19,402 nucleotides of DNA from Leptofilum sp050292445 (GCA_050292445.1 JBNKLQ010000101.1:1-19402), one strand, 5' to 3'. Shown: positions 1 to 7,630, counted from the first letter of the stretch. Notes: generated from the sequence alone by a model not told the origin. Translations and numbers: made by a program.

Positions 1-1
1 G

Positions 2-1267
2 TTTTTGGAATCCCGCAGCGCGCGCGACAATCCCAAGCACGACTGGTTCATCTGGCGCGATCCGGCCCCAGATGGTGGCCCGCCCACCAACTGGCTGAGC
101 CGCTTTGATGGCCAATCTGCCTGGGAATGGGATGCCCAGACGGGGCAATATTACCTGCACTCTTTTTTGGCCGAGCAGCCGGACGTGAACTGGCGCAATC
201 CTGAGCTGCGGGCAGCTATGCTGGATGTGTTGCGTTTTTGGTTTGACAAGGGGGTGGATGGCTTTCGCATTGATGTGAGCTATCGGGTGATGAAGGATGT
301 CCAGTTCCGCGACAATCCACCGAACCCGAACTGGCAGCCGGGGATGGACCCGGCCAAGCAGGTTATTGAAACTTACACGCGCAACACGCCGGATAGTGAG
401 CATTTCAACCGCTGGCTGCGGGAAGTGGCTGACGAGTACGATGATCGGGTGCTGATTGGCGAGATTAATTTGCCGCCCCATGAACTGGTGAAACATTACG
501 GCCGTTCCCTTAACGGCCTCCATCTTCCCTTCAACTTCAACCTCATTTTTACGCCGTGGGACGCTACGGCCGTTTGCGACCTGATCGAAACCTACGAGGC
601 TGCCTTGCCGCACGGTGCCTGGCCCAATTGGGTGCTGGGCAACCATGATCAGCATCGCATTGCCAGCCGGGTGGGCGCGGCCCAGGCCAGGGTGGCGATG
701 CTGCTGCTCCTGACGTTGCGTGGCACGCCCACGCTGTATTACGGTGACGAGCTGGGGATGCGCGACGGCGAGATTGCCCCGGAGCAGGTGCAAGACCCTT
801 GGGAAAAGATGGTGCCGGGGCTGGGGCTGGGTCGTGACCCAGAGCGCACGCCAATGCCGTGGGCATCGGCCCACAACGCTGGTTTTTGTCCCCCGAACAT
901 AACCCCCTGGCTGCCGCTCAACGCCGATTCAGTTACCGTCAACGTTGCCAGTCAGCAAGATGATCCTGATTCGATGCTAATGTTTACCCAAAAATTGATT
1001 CAGCTGCGCCGTGAAACGGCCGCTCTGAACCAGGGCCGCTACCACAGCTTGCCTGCCCCCGATGGCGTGCTGGCTTTTGCGCGCCAGCACGGGGCACAAA
1101 CTATTTGGGTTGTGCTAAACATGACGGGTGAGCCAAAGTTGTGGGAGCTGCCAGATGGTGGGGGAGAAACGGCCGTTCTTCTCAGCACACAACAAGCAAA
1201 CAAAACAGCTCCCACAGACGGAACTTTTCTGTTGCGTCCCAACGAGGGTGTGATTTTATCTATTTGA
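2..1267 (+). CDS. GH13 alpha-glucosidase / oligo-1,6-glucosidase-like, 5' end cut by window
   Basis: This is a glycoside hydrolase of family 13 that hydrolyses alpha-glucosidic bonds of malto- or isomalto-oligosaccharides, probably in the cytoplasm. The reading frame is open from base 2, so the N-terminal part of the (beta/alpha)8 barrel lies upstream; about 420 residues of a usual ~530 remain. Counting from the leucine codon at base 5, the visible conserved regions are QPDVNW (60), GFRID with the nucleophile Asp at 90, GEIN with the acid/base Glu at 153, and GNHD with the transition-state Asp at 215, followed by YYGDELGM. QPD(L/V)N is typical of the oligo-1,6-glucosidase branch. Val directly after the nucleophile is the residue found in alpha-1,6-specific enzymes, so isomaltose-type substrates are plausible but not proven. 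It carries three ACGGCCGT octamers' worth of the window-wide repeat. Confidence 0.9.
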   Translation, partial: FLESRSARDNPKHDWFIWRDPAPDGGPPTNWLSRFDGQSAWEWDAQTGQYYLHSFLAEQPDVNWRNPELRAAMLDVLRFWFDKGVDGFRIDVSYRVMKDVQFRDNPPNPNWQPGMDPAKQVIETYTRNTPDSEHFNRWLREVADEYDDRVLIGEINLPPHELVKHYGRSLNGLHLPFNFNLIFTPWDATAVCDLIETYEAALPHGAWPNWVLGNHDQHRIASRVGAAQARVAMLLLLTLRGTPTLYYGDELGMRDGEIAPEQVQDPWEKMVPGLGLGRDPERTPMPWASAHNAGFCPPNITPWLPLNADSVTVNVASQQDDPDSMLMFTQKLIQLRRETAALNQGRYHSLPAPDGVLAFARQHGAQTIWVVLNMTGEPKLWELPDGGGETAVLLSTQQANKTAPTDGTFLLRPNEGVILSI

Positions 1268-1361
1268 GGCATCCTTAAGAAAATCCTTTGCGTTCTCTGC
1301 GTCTCCGCAATGAAACCGGTATACTAACCACCAACCACTCACCACTATTTCTGGAGGTATT
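1268..1361. repeat. Spacer with short-period pyrimidine/purine repeat
   Basis: This 94-bp gap holds a CTCTGCGTCTCCGC-type string around 1288-1308, which on the minus strand reads as GCGGAGACGCAGAG. It is followed by an ACCACCAACCACTCACCACT string (1328-1347). Both look like low-complexity intergenic repeat families related in style to those at 3514-3592 and 5696-5768. The ribosome binding site GGAGG of the next gene is at 1352-1356. I see no clear promoter. Confidence 0.4.
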
Positions 1362-3059
1362 ATGTCTGACCGCTGCTTTTTGGTTTTAGGAGGTTCCGGC
1401 CTGGTTGGCTCCCAAATTGTGCGCACCGTGGCGCGGGCCATGGAGCCAAAAAAAATTGTTATTGCCAGTCTCTTTCGTGGCGAAGTGCGCGAATTTTTGT
1501 ACGATGTCCGTAAAGAGTTCCCCAATATTGAGTTTGTTGGGGCCTGGGGCGATGTGTTTGTGCGCGATGCGTTTAGCCTGGAACGCCGCCGTCGTTTGCT
1601 GCAAAGCAGTCACCGGCGCGACATGCTGTATGATGATTTGTTTGGCAAGTTGGACGAGGCCTACGGCCGTTCCGCGCTTGTTCAACTCATCCAGCAGCAT
1701 CAACCCGACGTTATCGTTGATAGCATCAACACCGCCACAGCCATCAGCTACCAAGACGTGGAAAGCTTGAGCCAGCAAACCTACGACATTTTGCAGCAGC
1801 TGCGCCAAATTGTCGATCATCAAGATTTGGAAGGGCTGGACGCGCTGGGCAAATCGTTGGAGCAAAACGTGAGCACGCTGCTCATTTCCCAGGCGCTGCC
1901 GCAGCTCATCCGCCATGTGCAAATGGTTCACCGGGTCATGCGCGAGGTGGGCACCCGCCTTTACCTGAAGATTGGCACCACCGGCACCGGCGGCATGGGT
2001 TTGAACATCCCCTACACCCACAGCGAAGACCGCCCCAGCGCCAAATTAATGAGCAAAACGGCCGTAGCCTTTGCCCACACTGGCCTGATGTTTTTGATGG
2101 CCCGCACGCCCAACGGTCCACTGGTGAAAGAACTTAAACCAGGGGCGATGATTGGTTATCGGCGGGTGGCTTATAAATCTGTGAAGGTGCGGGGCATGCC
2201 TCAGTTTCGTTATGAAAGCCAGGTGCAACGTTTAAACGGCCGTCTCACCCTGCGCGGCGATGAAAACCAGTTCAACCGCATTGGCAAGCTGCACATGGCC
2301 GGGGTGGATACGGGCGAAAATGGCTTTTTTGCCCGTGGCGAGTTTGAGGCGATTACCCATCTAAACCAAATGGAATTTGTCACGCCGGAGGAAATTGCCC
2401 AGCAGGCGCTGCTGGAAATTAAGGGCAGCAATACCGGCTACGATGTGATTGCTGGCATAGACAGCAGCATCATCAATCCTAGCTTTCGGGCCGGGGTGCT
2501 GCGCCAGACCGCGCTGGACAAGCTGGCCCGCATTGAAGAGGAGACGAAGAGCCACAGCGTGGCCTTGGGGCAGCTCGGTCCGCCGGAGCTGTCGAAGCTG
2601 CTTTATGAAGCGCATATGCTGCGGCTCAATTACCAGACATTGCGCAATGTGCTGGACACGACGGCCACGGAGCTTTCTGAAACGCTTTATCATTTCATCA
2701 TGGAAAATGAGCTGCTGCGCACCCAAATCACTTCCATTGGCGTGCCAATTTTGGCCCCAGACGGCCGTTCGCTTATTCGGGGGCCACGCATCAACATTCC
2801 CGAAAGCATTTACCATGAGGTGGATTTAGACGATGAAAGCGTGGATGCCTGGGCGCAAAAGGGGTGGGTGGATTTACGGCCGTCTAACTGCAAAACCTGG
2901 CAAGAGCGGTTTGAGCGAATGCGCCGTACTCAGCATATGCTGCACACGCGCGGTACCTCATCCGTCACCATGAAAACCTACCTGCCGGAAACCATCGAAA
3001 TTGGCTCTGTGGTTGCCTGGCTGTTCAACAACGATCATCAGGGCTATCGTATCAAATAA
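1362..3059 (+). CDS. Rossmann-fold NAD(P)-binding protein (SDR-like), function unknown
   Basis: This 565-residue protein starts with a beta strand followed by GGSGLVGS (10-17), the GxxGxxG nucleotide-binding loop of the extended short-chain dehydrogenase superfamily. NAD(P) binding is therefore likely. DVIVDSINTAT (117-127) sits where the cofactor-contacting strand of an SDR usually lies. A glycine-rich KIGTTGTGGMGLNIPYTH stretch (203-220) looks like a conserved active or binding loop. The usual YxxxK catalytic pair of SDRs is not recognisable. The remaining ~300 residues match no domain I know and appear mainly helical around 380-460. It is about twice the length of a normal SDR. The start is supported by GGAGG six bases upstream of ATG. 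It may be cotranscribed with the upstream glucosidase (94-bp gap), but no functional link is visible. Confidence 0.75.
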   Translation: MSDRCFLVLGGSGLVGSQIVRTVARAMEPKKIVIASLFRGEVREFLYDVRKEFPNIEFVGAWGDVFVRDAFSLERRRRLLQSSHRRDMLYDDLFGKLDEAYGRSALVQLIQQHQPDVIVDSINTATAISYQDVESLSQQTYDILQQLRQIVDHQDLEGLDALGKSLEQNVSTLLISQALPQLIRHVQMVHRVMREVGTRLYLKIGTTGTGGMGLNIPYTHSEDRPSAKLMSKTAVAFAHTGLMFLMARTPNGPLVKELKPGAMIGYRRVAYKSVKVRGMPQFRYESQVQRLNGRLTLRGDENQFNRIGKLHMAGVDTGENGFFARGEFEAITHLNQMEFVTPEEIAQQALLEIKGSNTGYDVIAGIDSSIINPSFRAGVLRQTALDKLARIEEETKSHSVALGQLGPPELSKLLYEAHMLRLNYQTLRNVLDTTATELSETLYHFIMENELLRTQITSIGVPILAPDGRSLIRGPRINIPESIYHEVDLDDESVDAWAQKGWVDLRPSNCKTWQERFERMRRTQHMLHTRGTSSVTMKTYLPETIEIGSVVAWLFNNDHQGYRIK

Positions 3060-3083
3060 ATTCATGGTCCATTGCATTGTGAT

Positions 3084-3137
3084 CCAGATGATGCGGAACA
3101 CCTGAGGAAAATCTTTCTCGCCTCACGCATCATCTGG
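3084..3137. terminator. Hairpin between convergent genes, candidate bidirectional terminator
   Basis: CCAGATGATGCG (3084-3095) pairs perfectly with CGCATCATCTGG (3126-3137). Inside it TGAGG pairs with CCTCA (3121-3125). The element fills most of the 78-bp gap between the convergent SDR-like gene and the cupin gene, and the right arm abuts the cupin stop codon. There is no clear T-run on either side, so the terminator role is inferred from position and stem stability. Confidence 0.6.
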
Positions 3138-3494
3138 TTAAATCCAGTCGGCTACAACGGTTTTCTCATCCATCACATTGCCTGTGTTCAGCGTGGATTT
3201 TGGTTCCAGCAGCAATAAATGGACTTCTTCCGGGGCCACCGGGCGGTGTTCTACGCCGCGCGGCACGATGATGAATTCGCCTTCTTCCAGCCAAACGTCA
3301 TGGTCACGAAACTGCATTTGGAGACGGCCGTTTAGCACCAAAAACAACTCATCTTCATGATCGTGATGATGCCAAACAAACTCACCTTGCACCTTCACTA
3401 CCTTTACGTGCGAATCGTTGAGTTCGCCCACAATGCGCGGGTGCCAATGGTCGTTAAACAGCGTTAATTTTTGTGCCAAATTTACTTTTTCCAT
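3138..3494 (-). CDS. Small single-domain cupin protein
   Basis: This 118-residue protein is one cupin beta-barrel, with a probable metal site. Motif 1 is WHHHDHEDELFLVLNG (41-56), offering His42, His44 and Glu49 as ligands. Motif 2, PRGVEHRP (78-85), supplies His83. The pattern of DELFLVL followed by a glycine and then EGEFIIVPRGVEH is typical of short stand-alone cupins related to mannose-6-phosphate isomerase-type barrels. Most of these have no assigned reaction, and none can be assigned here. GAGGT lies six bases before the ATG. It is convergent with the upstream SDR-like gene and divergent from the kinase-esterase fusion across a 183-bp spacer. One ACGGCCGT copy encodes Asn-Gly-Arg in the barrel. 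Confidence 0.85.
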   Translation of the reverse strand: MEKVNLAQKLTLFNDHWHPRIVGELNDSHVKVVKVQGEFVWHHHDHEDELFLVLNGRLQMQFRDHDVWLEEGEFIIVPRGVEHRPVAPEEVHLLLLEPKSTLNTGNVMDEKTVVADWI

Positions 3495-3513
3495 GATTTA
3501 CCTCTTTTTTTCA

Positions 3514-3592
3514 ATACGAAGGAACGAAGAAACAGAGGAACGAAGGAAAAACAGAATTTTCTTTGTGCCTTCCTCCCTTCGTTTCTTTGTAT
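3514..3592. repeat. Imperfect inverted repeat made of GAAGGAAC-like units
   Basis: The left arm ATACGAAGGAACGAAG (3514-3529) pairs with CTTCGTTTCTTTGTAT (3577-3592) over 16 positions; the only two departures are G-T wobbles when read on the plus strand. The left arm continues as roughly 8-bp units (ACGAAGGA, ACGAAGAA, ACAGAGGA, ACGAAGGA). The element occupies the centre of the spacer between the divergent cupin and fusion genes, upstream of the fusion gene's candidate promoter. Confidence 0.6.
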
Positions 3593-3612
3593 AAATTTCC
3601 TTCTTCAAAATT

Positions 3613-3641
3613 TTGACAATTAAATTTACCTGGTTTATACC
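3613..3641 (+). promoter_or_regulatory. Candidate sigma70-type promoter of the kinase-esterase fusion gene
   Basis: A consensus TTGACA (3613-3618) is followed after 17 bp by TATACC (3636-3641, four of six consensus matches). The expected start of transcription would be near 3648, leaving a leader of about 30 bases before the ATG at 3678. Confidence 0.5.
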
Positions 3642-3677
3642 TACGCTATTAATTTTGAGTGTAGCAAGGATTAAAAA

Positions 3678-4937
3678 ATGGCGCAGGAAAAATTAGACGC
3701 AACCGTTCATCTTTTTTGTGGCTTACCCACCTCGGGCAAGACCACCTTTGCCAAAGAACTAGAACAAAACCACAAAGCCATCCGCTTTTCGCTGGATGAG
3801 TGGATGATTGAGTTGACCGACGCCACTATTTTTGATGCAGAATACGGAGAGATGGCTGAGAAGTTGAGGGAACGTTTTTGGCATACGGCCGTTCCCATCC
3901 TAAACCAGGGCGTTGATGTCATTTTAGATTGGAGTTTGTGGAGCCGTGAACGTCGCCAGAAGTGGATCGGCCGTATTACCGAGCTGGGTGCAAATTACAC
4001 GCTGTACTATCTCAACATTCCGCCCGTGGTGCTGCGCCAGCGGCTGGAGGCCCGTAACAACGAGTTGCCGCCGGGGGCACATCCCATCCCCGTAACCGAG
4101 CTTGACCGCTTCTTGCCATTCTTCGAGCCGCCTGCCGATGAAGAAGACCTTAATGTGGTGCAAATTTATCTGGGCCAGGATGGCCCCATCCACAACCCGC
4201 ACCTGGAGGGTGATACATTCTTTTGGCCAGGCAATGAAACGGGCGTATTACTTCTGCATGGCCTGACGGCCACCACGGCTGAGGTGCGCCTGTTGGCGGA
4301 AAAGCTGCATGCCGAGGGGTACACTATTTCTGCACCACTGCTGCCTGGCCATGGCACTCATCCCGACGATCTCAACGAAACCACCTGGCACGATTGGGCC
4401 TGGACGGCCGAAAAAGCGTACCAACATTTGGCCACAGTGTGTGACCAGGTGTTTGTGGGTGGCGAATCAACTGGGGGGGCGTTGGCGCTTTTCCTGGCGG
4501 CGCAGCACAAAGAAATTGCCGGGGTGTTGTGTTATGCACCTGCCATTAAGCTGGCCATTCCCACGCACAACATGGTGCGGCTGTACGTGGCCGCACCGCT
4601 GGTGCATTCACTTCCTAAGGATAATGTGGGTAGTAATGAATTTTGGCAAGGTTACCGGGTGAATCCGCTGCGGGCGGTGATGGAACTGATTCGATTGGGG
4701 TTGGAAGTGCGCCGCCAACTGCCGCAAATCACACAGCCTGTGCTGGTCATGCAGGGGCGCAACGACAAAACGGTTTCAGAGGATGTGGGCGAGATTATTC
4801 TGGAAGGTGTTTTGTCGGAGCAGGCGGAGCAGCATTGGTGGGAACAGTCTGGCCATGTTATTTTGCTAGAAGATGAACTGGATGAGATTACGGCCGTTAC
4901 CCACCAATTCATGCAAAAAGTAATGCAGCAGCCTTAA
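3678..4937 (+). CDS. Fusion of P-loop (AAA_33/zeta-like) kinase domain and Est30-like alpha/beta hydrolase
   Basis: This 419-residue protein joins two enzymes in one frame. Residues ~8-170 form a P-loop nucleotide-binding domain with Walker A GLPTSGKT (15-22) and VILDWSLWSR (81-90). These resemble AAA_33-type small-molecule or nucleic-acid kinases related to zeta toxin and chloramphenicol phosphotransferase. Residues ~185-415 form an alpha/beta hydrolase resembling Est30/YvaK carboxylesterases: LLLHGLTATTAEVR (191-204), LLPGHGTHPDDL, nucleophile elbow GESTG with Ser264, QGRND with Asp363 and SGH with His393. Both active sites look intact. An acidic linker (about 150-175) separates them. AAGGA lies nine bases before the ATG. 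It has its own promoter and ends at a REP-like element facing the next, convergent gene. The substrate is unknown; a bifunctional detoxifying or modifying enzyme is only a guess. Confidence 0.85.
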   Translation: MAQEKLDATVHLFCGLPTSGKTTFAKELEQNHKAIRFSLDEWMIELTDATIFDAEYGEMAEKLRERFWHTAVPILNQGVDVILDWSLWSRERRQKWIGRITELGANYTLYYLNIPPVVLRQRLEARNNELPPGAHPIPVTELDRFLPFFEPPADEEDLNVVQIYLGQDGPIHNPHLEGDTFFWPGNETGVLLLHGLTATTAEVRLLAEKLHAEGYTISAPLLPGHGTHPDDLNETTWHDWAWTAEKAYQHLATVCDQVFVGGESTGGALALFLAAQHKEIAGVLCYAPAIKLAIPTHNMVRLYVAAPLVHSLPKDNVGSNEFWQGYRVNPLRAVMELIRLGLEVRRQLPQITQPVLVMQGRNDKTVSEDVGEIILEGVLSEQAEQHWWEQSGHVILLEDELDEITAVTHQFMQKVMQQP

Positions 4938-4940
4938 GAT

Positions 4941-5008
4941 TGTCATTCCCGCGAATGCGGGAATCCACCGCTTGTGACTCCTGGATGCCCGCCTGCGCGG
5001 GCATGACA
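4941..5008. repeat. REP-like nested palindrome, convergent-gene spacer
   Basis: TGTCAT at 4941 pairs with ATGACA ending at 5008. Inside are two similar hairpins, CCCGC-gaat-GCGGG and CCCGC-ctgc-GCGGG, and ATCCA pairs with TGGAT. The whole 68-bp element is close to a perfect palindrome of the kind seen in REP/BIME-like intergenic repeats. It fills the gap between two convergent stop codons and could terminate both transcripts. Confidence 0.75.
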
Positions 5009-5010
5009 GG

Positions 5011-5670
5011 TCAGGTAAGCGTGTCTTTGAGAAATGTCAATGTACGCTCCCAGGCCAGTTGAGAAGCTGCTTCGTCGTACGCATCGGGGCGGGAGGGTTC
5101 AAAGAACCAGTGGCCGGTGTTGGGATAGATGTGGAAGGTGGTGGGACGGCCGTTTTCTAATAGCTTTTCCTTAAAAAGGTCAATAAATTCGCTGTCTTCA
5201 TACGAATCGTTTTCCGCATAGTGCCCAAGATAGCTGGCCTGCGTATCTGTTTGGTTTGTCCAGCCAGCGCCGTAAAACAACACAACAGCGCTTACCTGCG
5301 CTTGCCGTTTGTGTGCCGCCCACACGGCAAACATCGCTCCCATAGAAAAGCCTAAAACACCAATCTGCCCCGCTTCACAGGCTTCATGTGCCAACAGCTC
5401 ATCTATTGCTGCCTCAATGATTGGATTGGCCGTTTCATCATCTAATTCCGTACTAAATTTTTCGGCTTGCTCGATGGTGGTGGCGATACGGCCGTTGTAT
5501 AAATCTGGAGCCAGCGCCACAAACCCCGCCTCCGCCAGTCGGTCTGCCACGTTTGTAATGTCCTCATTCAGTCCCCACCACGGATGTAAAACCAAAACGC
5601 CGGGGCCTTTTCCGCTGGCCGGCAGGGCTAGATGGGCTTCTGCTTCTGAATCATTTGCTTTTATTTTCAT
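5011..5670 (-). CDS. Dienelactone hydrolase family protein (serine nucleophile)
   Basis: This 219-residue single-domain alpha/beta hydrolase belongs to the dienelactone hydrolase family, cytoplasmic by lack of a signal peptide. It has VLVLHPWWGLNEDI (25-38) around the oxyanion region, a nucleophile elbow GFSMG with Ser109, AEND with Asp155 and NTGHWF with His187. Classical dienelactone hydrolases use cysteine at the nucleophile position; the serine here points to an esterase- or carboxymethylenebutenolidase-like relative with unknown substrate. I start it at the ATG ending at 5670, because AGGAG lies about eight bases upstream there; an in-frame ATG ten codons earlier has no such site and falls in repetitive DNA. 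Two ACGGCCGT copies encode Asn-Gly-Arg. It is convergent with the fusion gene, which also carries a hydrolase domain. Confidence 0.88.
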   Translation of the reverse strand: MKIKANDSEAEAHLALPASGKGPGVLVLHPWWGLNEDITNVADRLAEAGFVALAPDLYNGRIATTIEQAEKFSTELDDETANPIIEAAIDELLAHEACEAGQIGVLGFSMGAMFAVWAAHKRQAQVSAVVLFYGAGWTNQTDTQASYLGHYAENDSYEDSEFIDLFKEKLLENGRPTTFHIYPNTGHWFFEPSRPDAYDEAASQLAWERTLTFLKDTLT

Positions 5671-5695
5671 CGGGTCTCCTTTTTGGAAAATACGG

Positions 5696-5768
5696 AACAC
5701 AGAGTTTCACAGAGAAAACACAGAGGACCACGGAGAGGAAAACCAGTGAAAATCTGTGTTTACCAGTG
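5696..5768. repeat. CACAGAG-type short-period repeat with inverted arm
   Basis: The 107-bp spacer between alkC and the hydrolase gene holds four units of 10-11 bp beginning CACAGAG or CACGGAG (5696-5737). AAACACAGA (5716-5724) pairs perfectly with TCTGTGTTT (5753-5761), and ACCAGTG occurs twice (5742-5748, 5762-5768). It lies just after the alkC stop codon in transcription order and could act as its terminator. Confidence 0.5.
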
Positions 5769-5777
5769 TCCCATTTA

Positions 5778-6887
5778 TTAAACGATTAGCTCAAAGCTGC
5801 GTTCGCCGATGCGCTGCCCGTTGATCTGAATTTCGACGCGGTGGGTGCCGGGGTAATATTTGCGCGTCGTAATGGGCTTGATGGGATGGCTTTTTTCCAG
5901 GGTGAGCGATTGGTTGGGGGCGAGTACGGCCGTTTTCAACTTAAATACCTTGCCGCTCGTCTGCCCATTGGCCTTCACAAAATGAATCACAAAATCAATC
6001 ATGAGTTTTTGCTCGGTGACGGCCGTACTTTGCAGCGTGAAGGCAAGATTTAGTTTTTCACCCAGCCGCAACGGGTCCGGGGCAACGGTAAAATCAGTCA
6101 GAGTAACCTGGGGCGGGCCGTAGCCCAGCACCGCCAAAGCGTTGGGATCGCCATCTTTTACCAGCGTGCGTAGGGCGCGCTGCACAATCCAGCGGCGTTC
6201 GGATGAGCCATCTTGCCACCAGCGGCGGCACGTTTCAATGACCAATTGTGGATGGTCTTTGGCGATGTCGTTGAGATGGTTGCTCACGGAGCGGCGCACG
6301 TATTCCGACGGATCGTCCTTGAGCTTTTCCAGCAGTGCCAGGGTGGGGCTGGGGTCTTCGATAAATTGATACAGCCGACCGGCCCAGGGTAGCCGAGGGC
6401 GGGTGCCTTCGCTAACCAGCCGCCGCACGTGCGGGTTTTCATCCTCGGTCCAGGTGTGCAAAATGGCGAGCATTTTGTCTTGGTGATGGATGAGGAACGG
6501 CCGTATGGCAAATTCGGCCGTGTGTCGTTTAGTAATCTCGCGCATTGCGCGTACACCTACATCAAAATCTTCCAGGCCAAAGGTTTCAATGAATTGGGCG
6601 ATGGGCCAATGATGCCAGCCATCGTTGGGCACGCCATCTTCAGCCTCCAGGGCTGCTTCCAAGATGGGCCAGGCGTTGGCAAAACCTTCGGGCAAATGGT
6701 CATGCAGCGCCTGCACAAAAATGGTGGACCGTTCTTTCATCTCCAGCCCATCCAGCTGTGGCGCAATTTGGTTCACGAAGGCATCAGCAGGAAATTGGGG
6801 ATGAACGGCCGTAATCATTGCCGCCATCCGTTGGGCCAAGGCCACATCAAAATAATCTTTGAACAACTTCTTTTCGTTTTCGCTCAT
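5778..6887 (-). CDS. alkC: AlkC-type DNA alkylation repair glycosylase with C-terminal Ig-like domain
   Basis: This 369-residue protein belongs to the HEAT-like-repeat DNA glycosylases (AlkC/AlkD). AlkC members remove N3-methylated cytosine and adenine from DNA without flipping the base. Residues ~1-255 are helical repeats with the family signature HVRRLVSEGTRPRLPW (153-168) and EYVRRSVSNHLNDIAKDHP (195-213). The basic/aromatic stretch CRRWWQDGSSERRW (220-233) is consistent with a DNA-facing surface. Residues ~260-369 are beta-rich and end GERSFELIV; they match the Ig-like domain known from some AlkC proteins, so the protein appears full length. Its ATG lies three bases after the stop codon of the DinB-like gene, and its ribosome site GGAGAA sits inside the last codons of that gene, so the two are coupled. 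Four ACGGCCGT copies fall within it. Confidence 0.88.
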   Translation of the reverse strand: MSENEKKLFKDYFDVALAQRMAAMITAVHPQFPADAFVNQIAPQLDGLEMKERSTIFVQALHDHLPEGFANAWPILEAALEAEDGVPNDGWHHWPIAQFIETFGLEDFDVGVRAMREITKRHTAEFAIRPFLIHHQDKMLAILHTWTEDENPHVRRLVSEGTRPRLPWAGRLYQFIEDPSPTLALLEKLKDDPSEYVRRSVSNHLNDIAKDHPQLVIETCRRWWQDGSSERRWIVQRALRTLVKDGDPNALAVLGYGPPQVTLTDFTVAPDPLRLGEKLNLAFTLQSTAVTEQKLMIDFVIHFVKANGQTSGKVFKLKTAVLAPNQSLTLEKSHPIKPITTRKYYPGTHRVEIQINGQRIGERSFELIV

Positions 6888-6890
6888 AGG

Positions 6891-7403
6891 CTACCATTCT
6901 CCGGCGTATTGGGGGGAATACGGCCGTACCACATCCCCCACCAAAAAATATTTCAGCTCAACGAGCTGGCGCAAATGCAGCAGATCGTGGGCCACCCAGG
7001 CAGCCAGCATGTCGCCCGCGTGGAACTTGCCCGCCACCGGATGCGTTTCAAACGCTTCCAGATTTGGCTGATCCAAACCGGCCAGCCAGGCCAAAGATTT
7101 TTGTCGCTCGTCCAGGAAGTTTTGCAGCGAACTAGCCAGCTCCCGCTCATTGTATTTGCGGGCAGTTACCCAGCCTGCCGGGTCGATGGGCGGCCATTCT
7201 TCGCCGGGACGATGAAGTAGGTAATCAAACCGCTGCCTAAAATCTTCACGTTCCTCATCATAAAGGTGGTTCACCACTTCTAAAACTGACCAATCCTCCG
7301 GGAATGGTTTTATTGTGGCCTGCTCTTGCGAAATGCCGGCTACCAACTCACGAATCAATTCACCGTTTTGCCTTAGCTGCATTTGACACGCTGCGAAATC
7401 CAT
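6891..7403 (-). CDS. DinB/YfiT-like metal-binding protein
   Basis: This 170-residue protein has the four-helix-bundle pattern of the DinB/YfiT superfamily. It is not the DNA polymerase IV also called DinB. The metal triad is visible as His46 in VVNHLYDEE (43-51) and His139 and His143 in WVAHDLLHLRQL (136-147). WSVLEVVNHL is the usual entry to the second helix. Members include thiol S-transferases and DNA-damage-inducible proteins of unknown reaction; no substrate can be read from the sequence. GGAGG lies six bases before the ATG. It is the first gene of a two-gene unit with alkC, which suggests a role in the response to alkylating or thiol-reactive compounds. A long hairpin separates it from uvrB. 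Confidence 0.85.
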   Translation of the reverse strand: MDFAACQMQLRQNGELIRELVAGISQEQATIKPFPEDWSVLEVVNHLYDEEREDFRQRFDYLLHRPGEEWPPIDPAGWVTARKYNERELASSLQNFLDERQKSLAWLAGLDQPNLEAFETHPVAGKFHAGDMLAAWVAHDLLHLRQLVELKYFLVGDVVRPYSPQYAGEW

Positions 7404-7530
7404 ATCTACCTCCAGGATAGGGGAATGCTACTTGAACTTATGTTCTAATTTTACCTGCGGATTTGTTTTTGGGCTAGTGTACTGTTGGTTCAGGCACAGT
7501 TTTTCAGAAATCTGATTTCTTTATGGAATC

Positions 7531-7600
7531 GGACGCTGATTTACGCTGATAAACGCTGATTTCTTTTTTTGATCAGCGTCATCGGCGTTCATCTGCGTCC
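7531..7600. repeat. Long hairpin of 10-bp CGCTGAT tandem units
   Basis: Three 10-bp units ending CGCTGAT (7531-7560) face, across a ten-base pyrimidine-rich loop, three complementary units starting ATCAGCG, ATCGGCG and ATCTGCG (7571-7600). Together they make an imperfect stem of about 30 bp. Outer strings TTTTTCAG (7500-7507) and CTGAAAAA (7614-7621) also pair. It sits just downstream of the uvrB stop codon and upstream of the DinB-like gene, where it could end uvrB transcription. The remaining spacer (7404-7499) shows no other clear element. Confidence 0.7.
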
Positions 7601-7630
7601 CATTGATTTTACTGCTGAAAAACGCTGTTG

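Noticed and set aside
1386..2021. A 211-codon minus-strand frame inside the Rossmann gene
   Set aside because: It lies fully within a gene with a clear start, ribosome site and nucleotide-binding motif; its translation shows no domain.
6429..7220. A 263-codon plus-strand frame opposite alkC and the DinB-like gene
   Set aside because: It is antisense to two well-supported genes with clear family motifs and has no recognisable domain; it is a shadow of the codon pattern on the other strand.
6891..7403. DNA polymerase IV (dinB) for the DinB-like gene
   Set aside because: It has only 170 residues, a His triad and no polymerase motifs; it belongs to the DinB/YfiT metalloprotein family.
7500..7621. 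CRISPR-like array from the 10-bp CGCTGAT units
   Set aside because: The units are far too short, have no spacers and are mirrored by an inverted arm; this is a hairpin repeat.
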